Shown here in pieces: positions 11,657 through 19,560 of a DNA stretch of 59,553 bases. Position numbers and translations under genes: made by a program. Source of the DNA: Hyphomicrobium sp. GTDB lineage: Bacteria; Pseudomonadota; Alphaproteobacteria; Rhizobiales; Hyphomicrobiaceae. The stretch spans positions 1 to 59,553 of the forward strand of contig JABFRT010000016.1 of NCBI GenBank assembly GCA_013141015.1, given 5' to 3'. Position 1 is the stretch's first letter. Each line of letters begins with the position of its first letter. The notes beneath the pieces were generated by a model. It ran no database searches. It was not told where the DNA came from and saw only the letters and a program-made list of their open reading frames with translations.

Positions 11657-12255
11657 GCTGGACGCGCGCGAAGCACCGGGATGACGGACAGTACAAAAAC
11701 ACAAGCGGCTGCTGCGAGAAATACGTCGTTGGCCAGCCAATCGTTTTTGATCGTGTCGAGTTTTCCTGCTGTAATCAGCCAGCCCGCACCACTGAGCACC
11801 GCCAACGCGAGCACCGCCGAGAGGCGCCGCGCAATTTCGATAGCGCCCGGCTGAGCCGCCGGACCACTTGTTGTGTTCAAGCGCACAGCGTAAGCGATGA
11901 ACATCGCGGCAAGCAGCGCGAACCCGAGGCCGTATTGCCAGCCGTGCTGCCATTTGAGGCCGATGATCGGATAGGCGATCAGCAGGGCGAGCGCCGACCA
12001 CAGCATCGTCACGGCAGTCAGCTGCGTTGAAAACCGCACCACGGCAAGCGGGCCGGTTGCTGGAACCATGCGGATAGCTGTTGCAATTACGCGGCCGGCA
12101 AACAGGGCGGCGGCAGTCATGGCGAGCAGCTTGTCTCCGCGGCCTGCCGCAAACGCCATGGCAATCAGGCTGACGATGGCAATCATCAGGACCGGCCGGT
12201 CAAAACCTGCCAGCGCTGGGCTCGCGCGATTTCTGTTTGCTGCGTTTCCGGTCAC
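11653..12255 (-). CDS. Integral membrane protein, paralogue of its upstream neighbour
   Basis: This is a 200-residue membrane protein with about six hydrophobic segments and no recognised family. The start is GTG 12255, which overlaps the stop of the upstream gene in the form GTGA; the longer open frame upstream is therefore unlikely. The second half (WQHGWQYGLGF..., GKLD...DW...) aligns with the same region of the neighbouring gene, so the two look like diverged tandem duplicates. It converges with mutM, overlapping its last 4 bases. Confidence 0.75.
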   Translation of the reverse strand: MTGNAANRNRASPALAGFDRPVLMIAIVSLIAMAFAAGRGDKLLAMTAAALFAGRVIATAIRMVPATGPLAVVRFSTQLTAVTMLWSALALLIAYPIIGLKWQHGWQYGLGFALLAAMFIAYAVRLNTTSGPAAQPGAIEIARRLSAVLALAVLSGAGWLITAGKLDTIKNDWLANDVFLAAAACVFVLSVIPVLRARPA

Positions 12256-12836
12256 TGATCTTTCGCTTGGCTGAGAGCATTGAGGCTGATCGCGGCGATC
12301 GCCAGCGCGCCAAAGAAGAAGATGTTGCACCCAGCCCAGTCAGGATAGGTGATGGCGCGCGGGAATTTGCCGTCGATCAACATGCTCGCCAATCCGGCAA
12401 GCACCCCGCCCAACTGCAGCATGACCAAGATGCGTCCGACTTTCATCACCGGCTCATCGACCCGGCCGGCGTCTGTGTCCCGCTGCAGCATGTTGGAGAA
12501 AACGATACTGGCGACGGCCGCCAGCGAAAAGCCGAGGAAGAATTGCCACCATTCCGGCCAGCGGTGCGGCAAGATGAACATGTAGGTGACGAAGATGCCG
12601 ACACCGCCCCACGCCCACACGAGGCCGGTGTTGCGGGCTGTTGAGCTGCCGATCTCGCTTTTCGAGGCGCCTGACGCCCGCAGGGCATTGTGTTCGCGAA
12701 TGGCGGTCAAGGCGAATACCACGCTCACCACGCCGGAGGCCAGCATGTGCATGGCGGGATTGTTGATGGCGGCAGTCAGAATAATGGCGCAGATACTCAG
12801 CGTCAGCGCGATCATCCACGCGGTCAATGACGACAT
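12252..12836 (-). CDS. Integral membrane protein of a tandem pair
   Basis: This is a 194-residue protein with five or six predicted membrane segments. ATG 12836 follows a GGGGGGCC stretch that can serve as ribosome-binding site. Its WPEWWQFFLGF...GKFPRA...DWAG region matches the downstream gene. The 4-base overlap of the two genes implies translational coupling and a possible heteromeric complex. Function is unknown; no transporter signature is visible. Confidence 0.75.
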   Translation of the reverse strand: MSSLTAWMIALTLSICAIILTAAINNPAMHMLASGVVSVVFALTAIREHNALRASGASKSEIGSSTARNTGLVWAWGGVGIFVTYMFILPHRWPEWWQFFLGFSLAAVASIVFSNMLQRDTDAGRVDEPVMKVGRILVMLQLGGVLAGLASMLIDGKFPRAITYPDWAGCNIFFFGALAIAAISLNALSQAKDQ

Positions 12837-12994
12837 CAAAAAGGCCCCCCAGTTCAGTGAATGTAAATGCCTCGCGGCTGGATTAAAGTGTTTCCCGCCC
12901 CGTTATAGGTGCTTTGCTCAACTATAGGCCAGCGGCCTAGCGGCAAAACCTAGTAAAAATCGTCGCGGAAGGCCGTGTTGCTGAGGCCTTTGCG

Positions 12995-13023
12995 TTGACC
13001 GCAGGCGTTTCGGCGTCTATAGG
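12995..13023 (+). promoter_or_regulatory. Putative rpsT promoter
   Basis: TTGACC (12995-13000) and TATAGG (13018-13023) are separated by exactly 17 bases and lie about 120 bases before rpsT. The transcript leader would contain the perfect hairpin GGTCCG/CGGACC (13093-13110). The remainder of the 309-base gap shows no gene. Confidence 0.55.
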
Positions 13024-13145
13024 AACGGCCAAGTGCCGCTCGGGGTTTCCGCCTCGGGCGGTACAGCCGTTTCAGCAATCTCAGCGCAGGACGGTCCGGA
13101 TTAACGGACCTGCAGCCGGGCGCTTGGTATCCAAGAGGACTTCCC

Positions 13146-13412
13146 ATGGCCAATACGTCGTCGGCAAAAAAGGCCGCGCGCCAGATGATTACCCGCACGC
13201 AGGTCAATAAAGCCCGGCGCTCGCGCGTCAAGACAGACGTGCGCTCGGTTGAAGAAGCCATCGCTTCGGGCGACCGGGGCAAGGCGGAAGCCGCTCTCAA
13301 GGCCGCTCAGCCAAACTTGGTCCGCACCGCGCAAAAGGGAATGATGCACAAGAAAACCGCAGCGCGTAAGGTTTCGCGCCTGACAAAGCGCGTCAAGGCC
13401 ATGACCGCCTAA
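13146..13412 (+). CDS. rpsT: 30S ribosomal protein S20
   Basis: This 88-residue basic protein binds the 5' domain of 16S rRNA in the small subunit. The family pattern [13 protein letters not shown], the [14 protein letters not shown]-like middle and [20 protein letters not shown] are all present. AAGAGGAC precedes the ATG. It directly precedes the origin/dnaA region, as in many alphaproteobacteria. A hairpin in the leader could be a site for autoregulation by S20, which is known in other bacteria but not shown here. Confidence 0.98.
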   Translation: MANTSSAKKAARQMITRTQVNKARRSRVKTDVRSVEEAIASGDRGKAEAALKAAQPNLVRTAQKGMMHKKTAARKVSRLTKRVKAMTA

Positions 13413-13468
13413 GACGGTTTTTTGGCGCCGGGGTGAGTTTTTCTCCCTGTCACAGATTTGCAACAATC

Positions 13469-13503
13469 AAGACCGGGCGCCATTTGGCCCCGGTCTTTTT
13501 TTG
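13469..13503 (+). terminator. rpsT terminator
   Basis: AAGACCGGG (13469-13477) pairs with CCCGGTCTT (13489-13497), with an inner GCC/GGC pair and then a run of T. It ends rpsT transcription before the putative origin. Confidence 0.93.
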
Positions 13504-13666
13504 TTCTCGGGCTAAGCCCTTGGAATCCACGGTTTTGAGGTCTGCCTGATGATATTGCAGTTGCTCAGTAGGCGTGCAGCTCGAGTCCCCGGCCAAGAAG
13601 AAAATGCACTTTCGGGTGGTCAGCCGCAGGGCTATACTGGGGCTCGTTCAGCCCGTCGCGAGACAC

Positions 13667-13694
13667 TAAAAAGCCCTTGAGAGTCAGGGGCTTT
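13667..13694 (-). terminator. Terminator-like hairpin facing left in the origin region
   Basis: AAAGCCCTTGA (13670-13680) pairs with TCAGGGGCTTT (13684-13694) with one mismatch. On the minus strand it ends in TTTTTA, so it would stop a transcript running leftward out of the origin region. I see no convincing coding frame upstream of it on that strand, so such a transcript might be a small RNA. Confidence 0.45.
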
Positions 13695-13820
13695 GTCCAC
13701 AGCTTCCGATCATTCGCGGCGCTTATCCACGGCGGCTGTGGATAACTTTTTTGGCCCATACTCCGCCTCAGACCGACCTTGGCCCGTCTTGCCCACGAAC
13801 TGGTTAACAGCTAGTTAAGG
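13681..13820. other. Putative replication origin with DnaA boxes
   Basis: Within 55 bases lie three DnaA boxes: TTGTCCACA (13693-13701, one mismatch), TTATCCACG (13723-13731, one mismatch) and TGTGGATAA (13737-13745, perfect, reverse). A further perfect TTATCCACA is at 14072-14080 inside the next gene. The perfect reverse box is followed by a short AT run (ACTTTTTT). GANTC methylation sites occur at 13523, 13583, 13681 and 13964. The position between rpsT and dnaA fits an origin or a DnaA-controlled dnaA promoter. I saw no long AT-rich unwinding element. Confidence 0.55.
13804..13818. promoter_or_regulatory. CtrA binding site
   Basis: TTAACAGCTAGTTAA is a perfect TTAA-N7-TTAA box, the consensus of the alphaproteobacterial cell-cycle regulator CtrA. 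It lies about 60 bases from the cluster of DnaA boxes. In Caulobacter CtrA sites in the origin repress initiation, so this supports the reading of the region as an origin. Confidence 0.6.
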
Positions 13821-14055
13821 GGAATGGATGGTAGCGGGGTAGCAATCGTCCGAATGTGTAGTCGGCGTGCGTAGTAGCCAAGTCTTACGCAAGTATTGCG
13901 GAGCTGGTTTGTTCGTCAAAATTTGTAAGCGTCGCGTGGTGTCTAGTCCTTCAAAGGACCTACGACTCCCCGGCGGCGCTGTTTGTTTAAGTTTGACTGA
14001 TGTGGGGCGCAGTTGTGCTTCGTTGTCAGGCAAGGCGTTTGCGTTGGGGGCGCGC

Positions 14056-14499
14056 GTGGCTGAGCAAGAGTTTATCCACATTGCCGATGTTCCGGTCTTA
14101 GAGACCTGGACGCGGCTCGAAGCGGATCCGAAGGCCGTCTTGATCGACGTGCGGACCAAGGCCGAGTGGGCCTTTGTTGGAGTGCCGGACTTGTCTGCCC
14201 TTGGGCGCAAACCGGTAATGATCGAATGGCAGTCGTTTCCGGATAGCCGGGTCGACGCCCAGTTCGCGGACAGGTTGGCGGCACAGCTCGCAGCGACCGG
14301 TGCCGGCAAAGACGACGCACTTTATTTCATCTGCCGCTCAGGCGGCCGCAGCCGGATGGCTGCTGAAGCGATGGCAGAAGCCGGTTTCCGGCGCTGCGCA
14401 AACGTGGCGGAAGGTTTCGAGGGGCCACTCGATACCAATCGCCACCGTGGACAGGCTGCTGGCTGGAAAGCCGCTGGCCTGCCCTGGATGCAGGGCTGA
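14056..14499 (+). CDS. Rhodanese-domain protein
   Basis: This single-domain sulfurtransferase of 147 residues probably moves sulfane sulfur in the cytoplasm. It shows the rhodanese core VLIDVRTKAEW at about 28-38 and the active-site loop FICRSGGRS with Cys93, followed by MAAEAMAEAGF and NVAEGFEG. GTG 14056 has GGGGG upstream; the frame is open for 63 more codons upstream, but that part does not look like rhodanese. A perfect DnaA box lies inside its first codons. The gene sits between the putative origin and dnaA, an unusual place. Confidence 0.87.
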   Translation: MAEQEFIHIADVPVLETWTRLEADPKAVLIDVRTKAEWAFVGVPDLSALGRKPVMIEWQSFPDSRVDAQFADRLAAQLAATGAGKDDALYFICRSGGRSRMAAEAMAEAGFRRCANVAEGFEGPLDTNRHRGQAAGWKAAGLPWMQG

Positions 14500-14631
14500 A
14501 CCCTGCGAACCGGAATGGACGGCATGAAAAAGGGACGATCTCGGGTGAGACACGAGACCGTTAGCGGCGCGAAAGCGTGAGACGTCGAGGGCAAGTATCA
14601 GACTTTCAGTAAATAGTGGGGAGCTACAATA

Positions 14632-16158
14632 ATGCATGTGATCACAAACACCGCAGCGGCGGCCAGCGCGCGAAGCGAAGCGGTTATTGGACCGGAAGCG
14701 GCAGCTGCCGCCGTTGAGGGACGCGGCCAGAAGGTGCGCGCCATGTTGAAGGCCCGGCTCGGCGAAGACGTCTATTCCAGCTGGTTCAAGAGCATGGAGT
14801 TTGAAAGCTTCGACAATCGCCTGGTGCGCGTGTCGGTGCCGGTCAAGTTCGTGCGCAACTGGATCCACGAGCATTATTCCGACCACCTGCTGCAGTGCGC
14901 CCGCACGGAATTTGTCAGCGCCGAACGCATTGAAGTGATTTGGCGCCAGCCTGGCACCGCCGTTGCCCGCGCTCCCGATCAGCGCCCGGCGGATGCGTCT
15001 GCTGAGCCGATGACGGCCCCGTCGCATGCGTCGTCACCTGAGGCGATCCAGCGCTCCGTGACCATGCGCAATGTTGTGCCGTCGGCGTCGCGCACGTCCG
15101 GTGGCGGTCTTGAAGGTTCGCCGCTTGATCCGCGCTACACCTTCGACAGCTTCGTCGTCGGCGCCTCAAACCGCATGTCGCACGCCGGCGCGATCCAGGT
15201 TGCTGAAACGGTTCTGACCGACAGCCCAGGCTATAATCCGCTTTATATCCACTCATCCGTTGGCCTTGGAAAAAGCCATCTTCTGCAGGCTATCGCCTGG
15301 GAAGTGAAACGCCGCAACCCGAACGCTCAGGTGCTGTATCTGACAGCCGAACGCTTCCGCTATCAGTTCGTCGAGGCGCTGCGCTCGTCTGATCCGCTGG
15401 CCTTCAAAGAGCGCTTCCGCAACATCTCGCTGCTGCTGATCGACGATCTTGAGTTCCTGCAGGGTGAGCGCACCGAACAAGAGTTCGACCACATCATCAA
15501 TGCGCTGCTCGATGGCGGCAAGCAGGTGGTGGTGGCGTCTGCCCGTGCACCAAACCACATCGAACGCCTGAATGAGCGGATGCGCTCGCGTCTGCAGCGC
15601 GGCCTCGTCACTGAGCTTCTGCCGCTCGATCACGAGTTGCGCCAGAAGGTCATCGAGAAGCGCGTTGCTGAAAAGCGGGCCCTTGATCCCTCGTTCACGC
15701 TCGGCCGCGATGTGCAAGATCTGTTGGCTTCGCGCCTGACCGAAAACGGCCGCGAACTCGAAGGTGCCGTCACCCGTCTCTACGCAACGTGGCAATATAT
15801 GCGCACGCCGATCTCGATGGACATCGCCGAAACGGTGATCCGCGATCTGGTGCAGAATCTTGAACCGCGCCGCATCAAAATCGAAGACATTCTGCGGATT
15901 ATCTCGCGGCACTATGGCGTGTCGAAGGGTGATCTGCTGTCACAGCGCCGTCATCGTTCGGTGGTCTGGCCGCGCCAGATCGGCATGTATCTCGCCAAGC
16001 AATTGACCGCGCGTTCACTGCCCGAGATTGGCCGCCGCTTCGGTGGGCGCGATCACACCACGGTTTTGCACGCAATCCGCAAGATCGAAGGCGAAATCAC
16101 CAAGAATCCGCGCCTTGAGGATGAGCTGGAAGAGCTGAAAAAGCTGCTCAACCATTGA
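14632..16158 (+). CDS. dnaA: Chromosomal replication initiator protein DnaA
   Basis: This 508-residue AAA+ protein binds DnaA boxes and opens the origin. Domain I covers roughly 35-110 and a linker rich in Ser/Pro/Ala about 110-165. The ATPase follows with Walker A VGLGKSHLL (near 209), Walker B LLLIDDLEFLQG (near 266) and the Arg-finger region MRSRLQRG. Domain IV ends with the box-binding signature GRDHTTVLHAIRKIE near 472. The sensor-I motif, SDR or ADR in most DnaA proteins, reads SARAP here, an unusual change. GGGGAG precedes the ATG. Confidence 0.98.
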   Translation: MHVITNTAAAASARSEAVIGPEAAAAAVEGRGQKVRAMLKARLGEDVYSSWFKSMEFESFDNRLVRVSVPVKFVRNWIHEHYSDHLLQCARTEFVSAERIEVIWRQPGTAVARAPDQRPADASAEPMTAPSHASSPEAIQRSVTMRNVVPSASRTSGGGLEGSPLDPRYTFDSFVVGASNRMSHAGAIQVAETVLTDSPGYNPLYIHSSVGLGKSHLLQAIAWEVKRRNPNAQVLYLTAERFRYQFVEALRSSDPLAFKERFRNISLLLIDDLEFLQGERTEQEFDHIINALLDGGKQVVVASARAPNHIERLNERMRSRLQRGLVTELLPLDHELRQKVIEKRVAEKRALDPSFTLGRDVQDLLASRLTENGRELEGAVTRLYATWQYMRTPISMDIAETVIRDLVQNLEPRRIKIEDILRIISRHYGVSKGDLLSQRRHRSVVWPRQIGMYLAKQLTARSLPEIGRRFGGRDHTTVLHAIRKIEGEITKNPRLEDELEELKKLLNH

Positions 16159-16523
16159 TAGTTTTCCAGGCACCGGCGGGCGGCGCGACGAAAGAGTGCC
16201 GCAGTCGCCCATGAAAATCAGCGCCGGGGTCCAGGAATTGGGCTCCGGCGCTTGCCGTCTCTGCCGCTGTTTCTGCGGCCAAGCTCAGAATAACACCGAA
16301 ATTGGCGGCGTGAAGCAGCTATCAGCGCTTGAAAATTGCTGGCCCTTAGGGCTTCATCACGCCCCGCGGGCGATTCCGGCGTCAAGCCGGGGCACGGGGC
16401 CGCGGCGGCCGTTCCATTCATACGTGCGGCGTGAGGCTGTGCTGGGATGTTCCCGGCGCGATTTGCGCCCATCAAAACGTCTAAGCCAACTTCAAAGCCA
16501 ATCTTCAAAGCCAGAGGACTGCA
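16159..16523. other. dnaA-dnaN intergenic region
   Basis: No gene is visible in these 365 bases. A hairpin, AGCGCCGG (16220-16227) with CCGGCGCT (16245-16252), may weaken read-through from dnaA but lacks a strong T run. CTTCAAAGCCA occurs twice just before dnaN (near 16489 and 16503). The gap suggests that dnaN has its own promoter. Confidence 0.5.
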
Positions 16524-17642
16524 ATGCGTCTCGAGATCGAACGTGGTGAACTGCTAAAGGCGCTGAGCCACGTGACAAGCGTCGTCGAGCGGCGCACCAC
16601 GATCCCCATTCTGTCGAACGTGATGCTGAAGGCGTCGGGCTCGACGCTGATGTTCAAGGCGACCGACCTTGAGCGCGAAGTCTCCGAAAGCGTCGAAGGC
16701 AAAGTGCAAACCGCCGGCGCACTGACGGTGCCAGCCCACATGCTGCACGACATCGTCCGCAAATTGCCGGACGGCGCGGAAATCGAATTGAAGCGCGATG
16801 GCGACAAGGAACGCCTGACGCTGACGTCGGGCCATTCGCGCTTTTCGTTGCAGACGTTGTCGGCTGAAGATTTCCCAGATCTCGCGGTCGGCGAAATCGG
16901 CCACGAGTTCACGATTGATGCGGCCGACTTGAAGCGGCTGATCGACAAAACCAAGTTCGCGATCTCGACCGAAGAAACGCGCTACTATTTGAACGGCATC
17001 TATCTGCACGTTGCCGAGACCGGCAAAACGCACACCCTGCGCGCTGTCGCAACCGACGGCCACCGCTTGGCGCAAGTTGAGCTGCCGCGTCCGAAAGGTG
17101 CCGACGGCATGCCGGGCGTGATCATTCCGCGCAAGACCGTGCACGAGCTTGGCCGCCTGCTTGAGAACACAAGTGCCAAGGTCAAGGTGGGCGTGTCGGC
17201 AACCAAGGTGCGCTTTGAAATCGGGCCCGTGGTGCTGACCTCGAAGCTGATCGACGGAACGTTCCCCGACTATGGCCGCGTCATTCCGCACAACAACGAC
17301 AAGGAAATGAAGGTGCCGAATGCGGCGTTCATTTCAGCCGTTGATCGCGTGTCGACGATTGCCAGTGAACGCGGCCGCGCGGTGAAGCTAAATCTGTCAA
17401 AGGACAAGCTGATCCTGACCGTCAACAACCCGGAAGGCGGCAGCGCGACGGAAGAAATTCCGGTCGGCTATGGCGCCGGCGCGTTGGAAATCGGCTTTAA
17501 CGCGCGCTACCTGCTCGACATCGCCGGTCAACTGGAAAGCGAAGACGCGCGGTTCCTGCTGGCCGATCCCGGCTCGCCGACAATGGTCCGCGACGGCGGC
17601 GACGACGGCGCGCTGTATGTGCTGATGCCGATGCGGGTGTGA
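16524..17642 (+). CDS. dnaN: DNA polymerase III beta subunit (sliding clamp)
   Basis: This 372-residue protein has the three-fold repeated clamp domains. It begins MRLEIERGELLKALSHVTSVVERRTTIPIL in family style; clear internal signatures are RYYLNGIYL, RAVATDGHRLA and TFPDYGRVIP, and it ends with the canonical LMPMRV. It forms the ring that tethers DNA polymerase III and recruits many partners. AGAGGAC lies upstream. It follows dnaA in the conserved order. Confidence 0.98.
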   Translation: MRLEIERGELLKALSHVTSVVERRTTIPILSNVMLKASGSTLMFKATDLEREVSESVEGKVQTAGALTVPAHMLHDIVRKLPDGAEIELKRDGDKERLTLTSGHSRFSLQTLSAEDFPDLAVGEIGHEFTIDAADLKRLIDKTKFAISTEETRYYLNGIYLHVAETGKTHTLRAVATDGHRLAQVELPRPKGADGMPGVIIPRKTVHELGRLLENTSAKVKVGVSATKVRFEIGPVVLTSKLIDGTFPDYGRVIPHNNDKEMKVPNAAFISAVDRVSTIASERGRAVKLNLSKDKLILTVNNPEGGSATEEIPVGYGAGALEIGFNARYLLDIAGQLESEDARFLLADPGSPTMVRDGGDDGALYVLMPMRV

Positions 17643-17669
17643 TGCGCGCGAGGCGGCTCTAACATTGTC

Positions 17670-17692
17670 ATTCCGGGCCTCGTGCCCGGAAT
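17670..17692. repeat. Palindromic intergenic repeat
   Basis: ATTCCGGGC (17670-17678) pairs with GCCCGGAAT (17684-17692). Sequences of this form are common dispersed intergenic palindromes in Rhizobiales genomes. It lies just after dnaN. Confidence 0.7.
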
Positions 17693-17751
17693 CTATTGCG
17701 CCATATTTTCGAATGCAGCCGTTGCGCGTGATTGCGCCGCTCACTCAGATT

Positions 17752-17840
17752 ACCCTCTCCTCAGGGGAGGGGCCGGCCGCGCAGGCGGCAAACAATCATG
17801 GGGTGGGGTGAAGGGCTGGCGTGATGTCCGGTATGGGCCA
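17752..17840. repeat. REP-like repeat unit
   Basis: CCTCTCC (17754-17760) pairs with GGGGAGG (17764-17770), followed by GGGGTGGGGTGAAGGG. The same CCTCTCC...GGGGAGG core returns at 19221-19262, 19561-19595, 19700-19737 and 24551-24714, which marks a repeated element family. Confidence 0.7.
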
Positions 17841-17942
17841 TGAAGAGACATTCGTTTTGAACCTGAAGCAATGCGAAACGCACGTGTATTCGCTTGTTCC
17901 GTGAAGTAAGAGTGGGGGACTGTTAGCAATTGGTATTCGGAA

Positions 17943-19163
17943 ATGACTGGATCTGCTTCGCCACCCATTCTTGTTCGTCGAACTGTATTCGACGCCGCAG
18001 ACACGATGATTGTGGACTCGTTAATTGACGACTACGTGAACCCCATGATTTACAGTGCCTGCTACACTCAGGACGAAATACCCTCCAACGCAATAATCGC
18101 CTACCACGTAGATTATTACCTCGCCCAAGTTGCGAACGGTGGTCATGGACAGTTTCTGCACAATTGCCAGATGTCGGCACGCATAATTTCTGACGTTGCT
18201 AAAGGGCTCAGCGCCATTGGCCCGGAAGCATTCGCAGAAATTTTTCGCGATCTCGTGGCGTTCATGAAGAACTCCGAGCGAGCCGAGGCGGCGGCGGCAA
18301 AATCGGGTTTTGGCGAACTTGACCCAAAAATTTCTGCTTTGGACAAGAGGTTCTTAGCTCTCGACTGCTACCAAACTCTGAGGCCCGCCATCGGCCGTTG
18401 GATCAAGTCACTTCCCGAGCTGATAGTCGTTGACGACAATATATTTGATATCCGGATGCAAGAAGTTTTCAGTGTGCATTTGGACAGACAAAAGCGTCGG
18501 GATGCGCAACGATTTTGGTATAAACGTGCATATTTGGCACGGCTGTTTCAGACCCCACATTATGTGGCTGGATGCATCCTTGGCTTTGATGCTGCTGGCC
18601 ATGGGGTCTTAGTGAGTTATGATCAAAGCGTTTTTGCGGCTACGCCTGATGGTAGGGAAAAGTTCGGGTGGCTGGTATCCGGGCAGAGCGATCGATACAT
18701 TGTGTTCATCGAAGATAACGAAGCGCTGCTTTGCGAAATCTTTGCCCCGAGCGGGGAAAAGATAGTTGGGCAATCTATGGCGGAGACCTATTCCGCTTTG
18801 GCGGTAGCGGGAGTGCCAAACTCTCAGATTTTCTCTTTTGCAAATTGGACAACGAAAGAGGTCTGTCGCCTTTCCAAGGAAATGATCGAAGAGGTGGCCG
18901 AATTTGCCAGATCACCCGTGATTGCCGCCGCCGAATTGGCATGTGAGCGCCTGGGAGAACGATTGACGGCGCTCGTGCCTACACAAAAAGACCCCAAGGG
19001 ACGCTGGCTTCTAATAGTTCATACTGAAACAACGGTGTACGCCATATTCGTTCTTGCCGAGACCTTTGTTATATTTGACTTGGCGGAACAGGAACGCGTG
19101 AAAATCAGCTTTGCAGAAGCACGTGACTACGAAGCTGAGAAGAAATCCCTTGTGGGAGAATAA
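17943..19163 (+). CDS. DUF4375 (DMP19-like) domain protein
   Basis: The product has 406 residues. Residues of about 25-140 match the DUF4375/DMP19 domain, with the hallmark DYYLAQVANGGHGQFLHN in place of the family pattern of an aromatic-rich helix, NGG and a short F-x-N tail. DMP19 in Neisseria is a DNA-mimic protein, but the wider family is uncharacterised. The remaining 260 residues form a domain I do not recognise, with several beta-rich hydrophobic segments. Base composition is more AT-rich than the neighbouring replication genes, and palindromic repeats flank it on both sides, so it is probably acquired. Confidence 0.75.
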   Translation: MTGSASPPILVRRTVFDAADTMIVDSLIDDYVNPMIYSACYTQDEIPSNAIIAYHVDYYLAQVANGGHGQFLHNCQMSARIISDVAKGLSAIGPEAFAEIFRDLVAFMKNSERAEAAAAKSGFGELDPKISALDKRFLALDCYQTLRPAIGRWIKSLPELIVVDDNIFDIRMQEVFSVHLDRQKRRDAQRFWYKRAYLARLFQTPHYVAGCILGFDAAGHGVLVSYDQSVFAATPDGREKFGWLVSGQSDRYIVFIEDNEALLCEIFAPSGEKIVGQSMAETYSALAVAGVPNSQIFSFANWTTKEVCRLSKEMIEEVAEFARSPVIAAAELACERLGERLTALVPTQKDPKGRWLLIVHTETTVYAIFVLAETFVIFDLAEQERVKISFAEARDYEAEKKSLVGE

Positions 19164-19220
19164 TATAGCTTACCCTATCCGGCTTCCGCTCAGGGTCACT
19201 TGCGGACATCGCTACCATGC

Positions 19221-19262
19221 GGCCTCTCCCCACCCTAACCCCTCCCCGCTGGGGAGGGAGTG
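19221..19262. repeat. REP-like repeat unit
   Basis: CCTCCCC (19241-19247) pairs with GGGGAGG (19251-19257), with CCTCTCCCCACCCTAACC before it. It belongs to the same family as the unit before the DUF4375 gene. Confidence 0.7.
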
Positions 19263-19298
19263 TAGAGGCGATGGCTCGGCTGATTGTGGATTGGGCGT

Positions 19299-19508
19299 TT
19301 AGCGCTTCCGCCCCCGCATCCACGCCACCACTAGCCCAATCACCGCCCCAATCGGCCCCGTCACGAATGCGCTCGTCATGACCAGCTCCATGCTCTTGTC
19401 GTGTGTGTTGCCTGAGAACAGCTGGATCGCTGCGGCGCCGAGGCCTGCGCCGATCACGTAGCCGGCGATCAGGCCGGCGAGGCAATACAAGAGCTTTCGC
19501 ATTTCCAT
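19299..19508 (-). CDS. Small membrane protein
   Basis: This is a 69-residue protein with two hydrophobic glycine-rich segments (about 4-27 and 41-62) and a basic end, RGRKR. ATG 19508 has AGGAGCAA upstream, which decides the start against the longer open frame. It faces against recF and lies between two groups of palindromic repeats. Family unknown. Confidence 0.6.
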   Translation of the reverse strand: MEMRKLLYCLAGLIAGYVIGAGLGAAAIQLFSGNTHDKSMELVMTSAFVTGPIGAVIGLVVAWMRGRKR

Positions 19509-19560
19509 TTGCTCCTGACGGACATTGGGGCTTCGACAGTACCGCAGCTCGGATCGGATT

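Noticed and set aside
10964-12001. A 345-codon minus-strand frame opposite mutM
   Set aside because: It is antisense to the certain mutM gene, has shadow-type Arg/His-rich composition and no family match.
13565-13759. A 64-codon minus-strand frame in the putative origin
   Set aside because: It overlaps DnaA boxes and the hairpin, its product shows no pattern, and it has no good ribosome-binding site.
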